Positions 8,673 to 16,670 of a stretch of DNA of 64,000 bases are shown one piece after another. The position numbers and the translations under genes were made by a program. The DNA lies in contig CALODL010000001.1 of assembly GCA_942492115.1 (NCBI GenBank), positions 1 through 64,000 of the forward strand, in the 5' to 3' direction. Origin of the DNA: CALODL01 sp942492115 (GTDB taxonomy: Bacteria; Planctomycetota; Phycisphaerae; UBA1845; CAIVHJ01). Positions within the stretch are counted from its first letter, which is position 1. Each line of letters starts with the position of its first letter. A model generated the notes under the pieces. That model made no database searches, was not told the origin of the DNA, and saw nothing but the letters and a program-made list of their open reading frames with translations.

Positions 8673-9542
8673 ATGGCCCAGACCAAGTCCGAGATCAAGG
8701 CTCTCCTCGATGCGGCGGGCATCCGTCCGCGCCGACGATTCGGCCAGAATTTTCTCATCGATGGGAATCTCATGGCCAAGATCCCCGAGGCAGCCGAGAT
8801 CACGAGCCAGGATGTCGTTCTCGAGGTCGGGTGTGGTACCGGTGGACTGACCGATCTGATGATCGCCCGGGCAAGGCATGTCGTGGGTGTCGAAATCGAC
8901 GCCGGCCTGGCCCGCTGCTTGCAGGAGCGGTTCGATGGCGTGGACCAGATGACGCTCGTCCACGCTGACATTCTGTCCAGTAAGTCAGTGATCGCACCGG
9001 GAGTCCTCGATACTCTGCGTAGCGTGCTCCAACCCGATCAGCGGCCATTGCTGGTAGCCAACCTGCCGTACAACATCGCCACGCCGCTGATGGCCAATCT
9101 CCTGACCTGTGGTATCCGCTTCAAGCGCTACTGCGTGGCCGTCCAGCGCGAGGTGTGCGATCGCATGGCGGCCACTGGCGGTAAGGACTACGGGCCGATC
9201 AGTGTGGCTCTCCAGGCGTGCGGGACAGTCAGGCGAGTACTGGCTCTGCCGCGCCAGGCGTTCTGGCCGCCACCGCAGATCGAGTCCGCTGTCGTTCGGG
9301 TCGATCTCGATTTCACACACCTGGGCGATGATGGCAGTCTGAACGAGTTTGTTTCTCTTGTCCGTCAGGGCTTTGGCCATCGCCGTAAGACGCTGCATTA
9401 CAATTTACGTCAGAAGTGGTCCGGCGATCAGGCTACGGTCGCCCTGGCCACCGCCGGAATCGATGCCCGGGCGCGGGCCGAGGCCGTTGACGTGTCGCAG
9501 TGGCTGGATCTTTACCGGGCGCTGTCGGCTGCAGTAGATTGA
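8673..9542 (+). CDS. rsmA: 16S rRNA dimethyladenosine transferase
   Basis: A 289-residue KsgA/RsmA. It dimethylates two adjacent adenosines in the 3' hairpin of 16S rRNA late in 30S assembly, using S-adenosylmethionine. The N-terminal RRFGQNFLID segment (21-30), the SAM-binding loop EVGCGTG (51-57) and the catalytic NLPY (130-133) are all intact. The C-terminal helical domain includes RQGFGHRRKTLHYNL, normal for the family. The gene is followed 45 bases later by ispG on the same strand. It is divergent from the CII-like gene, with about 185 bases between the two starts that presumably hold both promoters. Confidence 0.96.
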   Translation: MAQTKSEIKALLDAAGIRPRRRFGQNFLIDGNLMAKIPEAAEITSQDVVLEVGCGTGGLTDLMIARARHVVGVEIDAGLARCLQERFDGVDQMTLVHADILSSKSVIAPGVLDTLRSVLQPDQRPLLVANLPYNIATPLMANLLTCGIRFKRYCVAVQREVCDRMAATGGKDYGPISVALQACGTVRRVLALPRQAFWPPPQIESAVVRVDLDFTHLGDDGSLNEFVSLVRQGFGHRRKTLHYNLRQKWSGDQATVALATAGIDARARAEAVDVSQWLDLYRALSAAVD

Positions 9543-9587
9543 GCGAGGGGTGCGAACACAGCTTCTTATCAACTAGAATGGCGCATT

Positions 9588-10790
9588 ATGACTCCACGAC
9601 GAAAAACGAGACAAGTCAATGTAGGCGGCATTCTCATCGGTGGCGATGCGCCGGTCGTCGTGCAGTCGATGACCACGGGGTACACCTACGATATCGATGC
9701 GACGGTCGCTGAGATCCAGGGCCTGGTGCGGGCTGGCTGTGACGTCGTCCGCGTCGCCGTTCCGGACAAACGCGACACCGAAGCCCTGCCATCGATCCTC
9801 GATCAGGTGGCGTGCCCAATCGTTGCCGACGTTCACTTTCACTTTCAGCGGGCCCTCGAGTCTATCGAGGCCGGTGTGCACAAAATTCGCCTGAACCCGG
9901 GCAATATTCAGGATCGTGATCAGGTGAACCGGGTTATTGACGCGTGCAAGGAGCGGGGCATCCCGATTCGCGTGGGTGCCAACGAGGGCGGCATCATCGA
10001 GCGCAAGGACAAAGGTGCACGAGCCAACGAACAGGCGTCATTGAGGTCAGACTATCACGGCGAACTGATCCGCATCATGGTACGCAAGCTCGAAGAGTAC
10101 ATGCGGATTTTCGAGGCTCGCGATTTTCACGACGTAGTCCTGAGTGCCAAGAGCATCGATCCAATCATTGTCATCGATGCCTATCGGGCAGTTAGTGAGC
10201 GGTTTGACTATCCTCTACATCTCGGTGTGACTCACGCGGGAACGCCTGAGACCGGCTGCATTCGATCGGTCGTCGCGCTGGGAACCCTGCTGGCCGAAGG
10301 GATCGGCGACACCGTACGTATTTCATATGCTGGTGATTCGGTCCGCGAGGTCGAAGACGCCAAGGAAATGCTGTGCACGCTCAACCTGCGCAAACGCAGT
10401 GAGCCAGAATTGATTGCCTGTCCGACATGCGGCCGCATCGAGATTGACCTGATCAAACTCGTCGGCGAGGTCCGGCGCAAGCTGTCGAGCATCACCGTAC
10501 CGGTGAAAGTGGCCGTGATGGGCTGCGTGGTCAACGGGCCGGGTGAGGCCGAGGGCGCCGATGTCGCGGTCTTCGCCGGCCGAGGCAAGGGTATTATCTA
10601 CGTGCAGGGTGAACAAACCCGCACGGTTTCTGAAACCGAAATCCTGTCGGCGTTGTATGACGAGTGTGTTCAATTCGCCGCACGAGTCGAAAAGGGTGAA
10701 GCCCGACTGCGCACAGGCGAGGTCAATATTCGCCCACCTGATCCACTGCCGCGCAAAGACGGTTCCATTCCGCTGCCCGTTACCAGCTGA
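9588..10790 (+). CDS. ispG: 4-hydroxy-3-methylbut-2-enyl diphosphate synthase
   Basis: A 400-residue IspG (GcpE). It converts methylerythritol cyclodiphosphate to HMBPP in the MEP isoprenoid pathway, with a 4Fe-4S cluster. The TIM-barrel start VVVQSMTTGYTYDIDATV and the RLNPGNI segment are canonical. Cluster ligands are visible: C278 and C281 in CPTCGR, and C313 in MGCVVNGPGE, with the following Glu. The length matches the single-barrel bacterial form, not the longer plant or Chlamydia form. It lies between rsmA and a small zinc-ribbon membrane protein (9 bases downstream), likely in one transcription unit. Confidence 0.97.
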   Translation: MTPRRKTRQVNVGGILIGGDAPVVVQSMTTGYTYDIDATVAEIQGLVRAGCDVVRVAVPDKRDTEALPSILDQVACPIVADVHFHFQRALESIEAGVHKIRLNPGNIQDRDQVNRVIDACKERGIPIRVGANEGGIIERKDKGARANEQASLRSDYHGELIRIMVRKLEEYMRIFEARDFHDVVLSAKSIDPIIVIDAYRAVSERFDYPLHLGVTHAGTPETGCIRSVVALGTLLAEGIGDTVRISYAGDSVREVEDAKEMLCTLNLRKRSEPELIACPTCGRIEIDLIKLVGEVRRKLSSITVPVKVAVMGCVVNGPGEAEGADVAVFAGRGKGIIYVQGEQTRTVSETEILSALYDECVQFAARVEKGEARLRTGEVNIRPPDPLPRKDGSIPLPVTS

Positions 10791-10799
10791 GGTGACGCG

Positions 10800-11387
10800 A
10801 TGAGTCGCCGCCGCCAGCACGTGCACAAGCGTCAGCTGTGGCCTGTGTGGCGGGTGGCCGTCTGTGGTGCGTTGCTTGGCTTGGCGGCCGGCATTGTGGG
10901 GACCGGAATTGCCCGATTCATTGTCATGCCACTAGACGGTGCCTGGCGCTGGCCGGCCGGCGTGACCGTTGTTGCCGTCCTGTGGGGCCTTCCAGCCGTC
11001 ACGCAGTTGATCTGGCATGACCGTCTGCGGTACGGCACTCACAGCATGTTGTTGGGCGGGTCCTACGGTGTGCTCTTGGCCGCATCCATCGCGCCGAGCA
11101 ATGCGCTGTGGTGGGGGCTGGCCTGCGGTCGATTCAGTTGGCGTCAGTTGGCATACGCCGACCTGGTCATGACGTGCGTAGTCGGAGGTGCCGTGGGTAC
11201 CACGCTCATCGCCGTGAGCTGGGTCGTATCACGCCGTGCTCGCGGACCGCTTCGGGTACTGGACGGGACACGTTGTCCGGCATGTGCCTATGAGTTGATT
11301 GGGTGTAGTGGCGACGTCTGTCCCGAGTGTGGTGAACCGTTCACGTCCAGGGAAATGTTGCCCGGTTCGGAGCCCGCCAGCCTATAA
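10800..11387 (+). CDS. Four-helix membrane protein with C-terminal zinc ribbon
   Basis: The 195-residue product has about four membrane segments (near 15-42, 52-71, 83-100 and 119-144) and then a cytoplasmic zinc ribbon with C159, C162, C174 and C177 (CPACAYELIG...CPECGEPF). The same ribbon pattern appears in the proteins at 38739 and 55876, so it is a lineage module and not evidence of a specific enzyme. The gene starts 9 bases after ispG and is probably co-transcribed with it. The zinc ribbon might mediate protein or RNA contacts; that is speculation. No homologous function is recognised. Confidence 0.75.
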   Translation: MSRRRQHVHKRQLWPVWRVAVCGALLGLAAGIVGTGIARFIVMPLDGAWRWPAGVTVVAVLWGLPAVTQLIWHDRLRYGTHSMLLGGSYGVLLAASIAPSNALWWGLACGRFSWRQLAYADLVMTCVVGGAVGTTLIAVSWVVSRRARGPLRVLDGTRCPACAYELIGCSGDVCPECGEPFTSREMLPGSEPASL

Positions 11388-11455
11388 ACTGGCGTGTGCT
11401 TTACCATCGTTTTCCGTGCACAATGTGCTAACCTTGATGCCGAAGGGATGGCGTC

Positions 11456-11668
11456 ATGTGGCTCAAGGTGTTCGTGGGAATTCGAGGTATCGGTGGCGTG
11501 ATGCAGGCGGTAATGAGTGGATGGCTGATCACGCGCTATCCGAATTTCGTGCTATGGCGACCACTCGTGCGGCACTATGGTGTCCACCGTGCGGCGACGA
11601 TCAGTGCGATCGTCGGAACGGTCATTGCGACCGGTGCCCTGCTCGTGTTGTTCGGTCAAACGGACTAG
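11456..11668 (+). CDS. Small membrane protein, unknown function
   Basis: A 70-residue product with one or two short hydrophobic segments, the clearer one near the C-terminus (AATISAIVGTVIATGALLVLF). A GAAGGGATGG stretch just upstream gives a reasonable ribosome site for the ATG at 11456. It follows the zinc-ribbon membrane protein by 68 bases on the same strand. The N-terminal part is basic (IRGIGG, ITRYP, LVRHYG). I do not recognise a family. The call as a real gene rests on the ribosome site, hydrophobic composition and position; it could still be a chance frame. Confidence 0.5.
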   Translation: MWLKVFVGIRGIGGVMQAVMSGWLITRYPNFVLWRPLVRHYGVHRAATISAIVGTVIATGALLVLFGQTD

Positions 11669-11731
11669 GAAGGAGCCATCTCGGCGTAAACGAGAAAGCA
11701 GGCGACACGTTGCACCCACAGCACAGCGGGC

Positions 11732-13423
11732 TCATGACTGCAAGTTCTGATCAGAGATGTCGATTTCCCTGCGACCCACATCGAATTTCGTGATGTGTTT
11801 GTTGGGGGGTACGATGAACAGCAGTACGAAACGGTAATCCCCCTTCAGCTCGTCGTACTTGATTTTCTTGAACCGTTTCAACGCGCGCCCAAGCTCGGCC
11901 TCGTCCGGGGAATACTGCACTTCCATGAGGCGGTCGCCCTGGGAATCGCACTCCGCGATACACCCGGCAGGCCAATAGTCCTGGCCGCTATCATCGATAA
12001 CACGGTATTGCTGCAAAACCCTTCGGGTCAAATTCATCGCGCCGGCCAATTCCGTGTTGGCGTGCACGGCTTCAACATCGAGTTGCAGAAGACGCATGCC
12101 GCTGGGAACCGCAAACGACTCGAACTGCGTTTGTTCCGGGTCGGCATTGGCGTTGCTGCCGGGGTCCTGCAAGTCGACCTTGAGCACGACGTGCCCACCC
12201 TGCAGGCCACCCGAGCCGACATCCGCATTGCCAGTGTAACGTTTGACGAGAATAGGCATATCGTCGCCGAAGTGCGATGGCTGCTTGGATGGACGCACCG
12301 GCGAAGTGGCCCCGCCGCCGCTGCTACCCCTGTTGTTACGCGGCGGGGCGCTGGTTTGAACTGTACTGGACACACTCGTCGCTCCCGGGGCGAACACCGG
12401 CAGTTCGCCGGTGGTTGCAGGCAGATCCACCCGGCCGGAACGCTTGTATTCGACGAACAGAGGCTTGAAGTTGTCCGGGACCTCGAAGACCAGGTCGAAT
12501 CTCCCGGTGGTGTTACCCCACGACGGCCAGCCCTCGGAGCTGACGAAGACGTTTTCCTGGTTGCTGCCGAACCCACACAGTGTGTACTGCACTGTCTCGT
12601 CATCACCGGTTGTTCCTACCACACGCGCCTGTGTCGCAGATGCGCGGTACTTGCCATCCGAGTCCTTGCCATCGGCACTGACTTTGATGCCTACAACCAT
12701 CCACTTGTGGCCTGCGGCCGGCCCATCGAGCGGATCGACCTTCAGTCCGGAGTTCCGGCGGCCACTGCCACTGGACTCGGCTTTGACCATCGCCGGAGTG
12801 TAACCGAGCTTCTTCTCGAAACTGACGCTGCCCTCGGGCACGCTGATGTTCGAGCCGGAAGTTTCGGCGTTGCGGAACCAGTACAACTCAGTCAAAAAGT
12901 CAGGATGGTCGGCGAAGAAACTCGGACCGTTACCAAGCGTCGACCCGGCAAGCCCCCCACACAGATTGACGGTGAATTCGTCCGGTCCCAGCCACATGGC
13001 ATGCACGTCGCCATCGGCGTCGATACGATCGAAACCCATGATCGTTCCACCCCACGGCAACATCTGGATGCTGATGGCCAGCACGCCGGCCGTGACCATG
13101 CCGGTGATGATTCCAAGAACCGTCGCGCCACCCCGGTCGAGCAAAGACGGCAGGAGCGTGCTGCGCGGAATGATCTTATCGAGGAGCACCCGGAAGGCAA
13201 TGAGCGGAACAACGAAGAGGGCAGCCATGGAGATGGCGTAGGAGTAGTCCCCGAGCAAACCATAGAGTAGATCATTGGCCAGGACTTCGTGAAGGCCCAG
13301 CGCCAGAGTTCCACATACGACACACAGCGTGGCCATGATCAATGCACTGAACAGGCCGTGAATCGTTTGGAAGAAAATGATGCCGAGCATTACGAGAAAG
13401 ATAAAGAGGGAAAGCCAGGACAT
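11732..13423 (-). CDS. CvpA-type membrane protein with long C-terminal extension
   Basis: The 563-residue product starts with four hydrophobic helices in about 140 residues (SLFIFLVMLGIIFFQTIHGL onward), arranged like the CvpA/colicin V production family. Usual CvpA proteins end at 160-200 residues. Here a further 400-residue soluble part follows, with a Gly/Ser/Pro-rich linker in the middle (SSTVQTSAPPRNNRGSSGGG) and two beta-rich halves; the last part contains MRLLQLDVEAVHANTEL, reminiscent of an extracellular DUF4352-like fold. It follows the GspE-like gene by 15 bases, and with the PilT-like gene forms a three-gene minus-strand unit. A structural role in an envelope machine is plausible but not shown. 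Confidence 0.65.
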   Translation of the reverse strand: MSWLSLFIFLVMLGIIFFQTIHGLFSALIMATLCVVCGTLALGLHEVLANDLLYGLLGDYSYAISMAALFVVPLIAFRVLLDKIIPRSTLLPSLLDRGGATVLGIITGMVTAGVLAISIQMLPWGGTIMGFDRIDADGDVHAMWLGPDEFTVNLCGGLAGSTLGNGPSFFADHPDFLTELYWFRNAETSGSNISVPEGSVSFEKKLGYTPAMVKAESSGSGRRNSGLKVDPLDGPAAGHKWMVVGIKVSADGKDSDGKYRASATQARVVGTTGDDETVQYTLCGFGSNQENVFVSSEGWPSWGNTTGRFDLVFEVPDNFKPLFVEYKRSGRVDLPATTGELPVFAPGATSVSSTVQTSAPPRNNRGSSGGGATSPVRPSKQPSHFGDDMPILVKRYTGNADVGSGGLQGGHVVLKVDLQDPGSNANADPEQTQFESFAVPSGMRLLQLDVEAVHANTELAGAMNLTRRVLQQYRVIDDSGQDYWPAGCIAECDSQGDRLMEVQYSPDEAELGRALKRFKKIKYDELKGDYRFVLLFIVPPNKHITKFDVGRREIDISDQNLQS

Positions 13424-13438
13424 GAGGATGAGCCTCTG

Positions 13439-15100
13439 TTATCGCCGGGTGTTACTGGAGCGTTGAGCACGCAGAATTTCGTTGATGCTGGTCACGCCAT
13501 CCATGGTCTTGAGCAGCCCTTCTTCCTGGAGGTAGTACATCTTGTTCTTGCGCGCCTGCGCCTTGACTTGCGAGAGCGCGGCTCCGGATTCAATAAGGCC
13601 TGCCACCGCGTCGTCGATAATCAGTATTTCGAAGATGCCCGTCCGGCCTTTGTATCCCGTTCCCTGGCAATTTGGACAGATGATTTCGCGACCGTGTTTG
13701 TCGTATTGAACTTCGGTTGGCGGCCGGTAGAAGTGCTCAATCTTGTGTACTGGCAGATTGGCTTTCTTGAGCAGTTTTTCGTCAGGCTTGTAGGCTTCTT
13801 TACACGTCGGACATAGCGTGCGGACCAATTGCTGGCTCACGACCGCCTTGAGCACGCGAGCAACTGCCTTGCGGCTGCCCGCGAGTGTGACGAAATTATC
13901 AAGGGCATCGAGGGCGTCACGAGAGGTCATTCCGGCGTAGATTTTCTTGCCTTCGGCTGCCGACTTGATGCATACCTGAGCAGTTTCTTCGTCATCCATT
14001 TCTCCAACCAGCACCACGTCCGGCTCGCGCCGCAAGACCGACTGCAAACGCCGACCATAAGAGACCTCGTTGTTCGTCGAATCGAACTGGTGTTGGGTGA
14101 TGTTGTCGACCTCGAAGAGCGGTTGCTTCTCGAGCGAGTGAATATTCTGGATGTAAGCGTCGTGCGCTCGCACGATACTGTACAGGGTCGTCGTGATTCC
14201 GTTGCGCGGCGGACCACATACGATGACCAGGCCGCTCTCCTCTTGCAGGACTGCCTGTAGTTTCTCGAGGCGTTGGGCATGCAGGCCCAGTTCGTTGAGC
14301 GCGAGCTCAGTATTGTTCCCGACCATGCGCAGTTGCATGCGCTCGCCTGCTCGGGATCCGGAGCAATGCACTTCGATTTGTGCGGGCTCCGATCCGGCCA
14401 GCGCGCCCGCCCGGATCGATCCGCGCTGCGGTCGACGTTTCTGTTCCGCGTCAAGACCGGCGGTACGCTTGAGGTAGTCGATTGTTCCGGCCGCCTGATC
14501 TGGATCAACCAGGTCCTTTCGCTCGGTCAAGACACCGTCAATGCAGTAGATCAGTTTGCTTTCACCGCCGACGGCGGACAATTCGATTTCGGTGGCGCGG
14601 CGCCACAGGGCATCGTGCAGCAAATCCTGAGTGACGTTGAACTGTTCAGCTTCCTCGGGTTCCTCAGGTTGCGCGACGGTCTTGTTTTCGTGGTCGAACA
14701 GGCGCACGCGATACTCGCGTTCGGTGCGATCCTTCTTGTCGCGGCCCGCGCTCAGCAGGCGTTTGAAGTGTTGGGAGGTCAGTACCTTGTGCTTCTCGCC
14801 GACGCGCTTGTTGCGATGGGCGACATACCACAAGATCGCGCTACTGGCGATCACGACGTAGATGCCCCACCCAAGGAAAAACAGCGCCAACGAATTGAGA
14901 GGAAACACCAGCCAGCAGGCGATGGCGACCATTCCGGCCGTCAAGCACATGATGTTCCAGCGCTCGCGAACGGTCTTGACTCGTTCGGCGTCGCAATCGA
15001 CCCACTGGATGCAGAGGCACCACAGTACAAACGAGCCGAGCACGAAGCACACCTTGAAGATACTGGCGTAGCTAGTTGCAAGAAGAACGGTAGAAGCCAT
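13439..15100 (-). CDS. Membrane-anchored GspE/PilB-like protein with degenerate ATPase site
   Basis: The C-terminal 400 residues are clearly a type II secretion/type IV pilus assembly ATPase, including the tetracysteine zinc motif (CPTC at 430-433, CPNC at 475-478) and GRTGIFEIL. The N-terminus is unusual: two or three membrane helices (residues 10-32, 52-94). The nucleotide site is degraded. Walker A reads GPPRNGITT at 296-304 with Ile instead of the invariant Lys; the Asp-box is EKQPLFE; the His-box is YAGMTSRDA without His; and the usual Arg in GE-x-R-D is Asp. Walker B DVVLVGE (361-367) remains. It is probably a non-hydrolysing partner of the adjacent PilT-like ATPase (17 bases upstream). 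Confidence 0.8.
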   Translation of the reverse strand: MASTVLLATSYASIFKVCFVLGSFVLWCLCIQWVDCDAERVKTVRERWNIMCLTAGMVAIACWLVFPLNSLALFFLGWGIYVVIASSAILWYVAHRNKRVGEKHKVLTSQHFKRLLSAGRDKKDRTEREYRVRLFDHENKTVAQPEEPEEAEQFNVTQDLLHDALWRRATEIELSAVGGESKLIYCIDGVLTERKDLVDPDQAAGTIDYLKRTAGLDAEQKRRPQRGSIRAGALAGSEPAQIEVHCSGSRAGERMQLRMVGNNTELALNELGLHAQRLEKLQAVLQEESGLVIVCGPPRNGITTTLYSIVRAHDAYIQNIHSLEKQPLFEVDNITQHQFDSTNNEVSYGRRLQSVLRREPDVVLVGEMDDEETAQVCIKSAAEGKKIYAGMTSRDALDALDNFVTLAGSRKAVARVLKAVVSQQLVRTLCPTCKEAYKPDEKLLKKANLPVHKIEHFYRPPTEVQYDKHGREIICPNCQGTGYKGRTGIFEILIIDDAVAGLIESGAALSQVKAQARKNKMYYLQEEGLLKTMDGVTSINEILRAQRSSNTRR

Positions 15101-15117
15101 GGTACTCCGGGTCCAGA

Positions 15118-16314
15118 CTATCCAGTAAGGCCGCCACTACTGACCTCGATGCCCTTGAGCTTCATTTTCAGCTCGTCCGGGTTCGGTGAAGCTTCGTAGG
15201 CCACTTGTGGCGAGATGATTTCATCCTCGACCAGACGAAACAGGTATTCGGTGAAATCGACCATGCCTTCATTGTAGGAGTTCTTGATGACGTTGAGGAT
15301 GTCGTTGTCCCGTCCATCTTCCATCATTTTGATGATCGATGGGCTGGAGATCATGATCTCGACACACGGCACACGTGGCATGTCGTCGCGAATGGTGGGT
15401 AGCAGTTTCTGGCAAATGACACCCTTGAGGTTGAATGCCAGAGACGTGCGTATGAGATCGCGCCCCTCTTCGGGGAACAGTTCAAGAATACGCGTGATCG
15501 TCTGGGCCGCGCCCGAGGCGTGCACGGTTGCGAATGCAAGGTGGCCCGATTCCGCTGCCTGAATAGCAGCAGAGAACGTTTCGGCGTCACGCATCTCGCC
15601 GATCAGCACGACGTCCGGATCTTCACGCATGAGATAGCGCAAGCCATCCGCAAAGGTCTTGCAGTCGATACCGATTTCGCGCTGATTGACAAAAGCCTTC
15701 TTGTCTTTGAACAAGTATTCGATCGGATCTTCGAGGGTTACGATATGGCACTGACGTGTGCGGTTGATCTGTTCGATCATCGCCGCGATCGTCGTGCTCT
15801 TACCACTACCCGTAATGCCCGCGAGCAGAATAAGACCCTGGTGTAGTTCCGCCAATCGACCGATAGACGGTGGCAGGTGCAGCTGGTCGTAACCGAGAAT
15901 GTCCTTACTGATCCGGCGGGCGGCGACTGAGATCTTGCCGCGTTGCTGGAAGGCGTTGACGCGGAAGCGATCGTCCTCGGTCAACGCGTACGCAAAATCT
16001 TCCGATCCGCGATCCTTGTAGCGTTCGATTTGTTCTTCGTTGAGCACCTCAAAGACCATCTCGCGGATCTGTTCATCGCTCAACGGCTCAGCCTTCGCCA
16101 CACGAAGTTTTCCGCGGACTCGAAAACGTGGCGGAGAGCCCGCTTTGAAGTGGATGTCCGAGGCTTCCATCTTGACGGACGCCTTGAAGAATTTGTCGAT
16201 CTTGTTGCGGCGTTTCTTGTGGCCTGGGCGGTCCGATTCGTCTTCGATCGACCCGTTATCGTCGAGGCTCGGGACGAGGTCATCGGGTTCTGAGGTCGCA
16301 GGTGTCGTGCTCAT
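15118..16314 (-). CDS. PilT-like type IV pilus ATPase
   Basis: A 398-residue hexameric-ATPase family protein of the PilT/PilU branch, which normally powers pilus retraction at the inner-membrane base. An acidic, low-complexity N-terminus of about 35 residues precedes the PAS-like N domain (ASDIHFKAGSPPRFRVRGKL). The ATP site is intact: Walker A GITGSGKS (166-173), Asp-box TLEDPIEY, Walker B DVVLIGE (234-240) with MRDAET, and His-box FATVHASGA. No pilin or other pil gene is present in the window. It is the first gene of the unit with the degenerate GspE-like and CvpA-like genes, which suggests a shared machine. Confidence 0.85.
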   Translation of the reverse strand: MSTTPATSEPDDLVPSLDDNGSIEDESDRPGHKKRRNKIDKFFKASVKMEASDIHFKAGSPPRFRVRGKLRVAKAEPLSDEQIREMVFEVLNEEQIERYKDRGSEDFAYALTEDDRFRVNAFQQRGKISVAARRISKDILGYDQLHLPPSIGRLAELHQGLILLAGITGSGKSTTIAAMIEQINRTRQCHIVTLEDPIEYLFKDKKAFVNQREIGIDCKTFADGLRYLMREDPDVVLIGEMRDAETFSAAIQAAESGHLAFATVHASGAAQTITRILELFPEEGRDLIRTSLAFNLKGVICQKLLPTIRDDMPRVPCVEIMISSPSIIKMMEDGRDNDILNVIKNSYNEGMVDFTEYLFRLVEDEIISPQVAYEASPNPDELKMKLKGIEVSSGGLTG

Positions 16315-16670
16315 CGCTTACATCCCTCGCAAGCGGGCCATTGGCAAAATAACGATCCAGCCAGCATGCTACCGGATCACGGATCCGGACATACAGCGTA
16401 CCGCACGGCTGGACTGTTGTTCCTCGCTCTTTTCAGAGGCATGGGCCTGGATCGGAGCCCAATTTGGAATGACTCTCCCCATTGTAGAAACTACATTGGG
16501 CGCATCAAGCTTGAGTCGCCGTAAGACTTGAACCCCCCTCGAATTAGCAGACTCTAATCGTCCAGCCGTTACTTTCGTGCGGGCGTGGCTGACCGGGGGA
16601 TCCAGGCTGATACTAAACTCTTTGCCCCGTGATCGCTTGACGCATTCGGGGCGGTTTCTATCCTACTGCC
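16315..16670. other. Divergent intergenic region with one hairpin
   Basis: This 356-base gap separates the divergent PilT-like and serS genes, so it should hold both promoters. The only structure I can point to is an imperfect inverted repeat at 16478-16500: CCCATTGTAG, a 3-base loop AAA, then CTACATTGGG, 9 of 10 pairs matching. It has no T-run, so an operator is as likely as a terminator. No gene is seen. Confidence 0.4.

Noticed and set aside
11795..13270. 491-residue plus-strand frame opposite the CvpA gene
   Set aside because: It is an antisense shadow of the real gene: the composition is typical of third-position bias, with no ribosome site or domain.
14273..15199. 308-residue plus-strand frame opposite the GspE-like gene
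   Set aside because: Shadow frame; the minus-strand gene has clear motifs.
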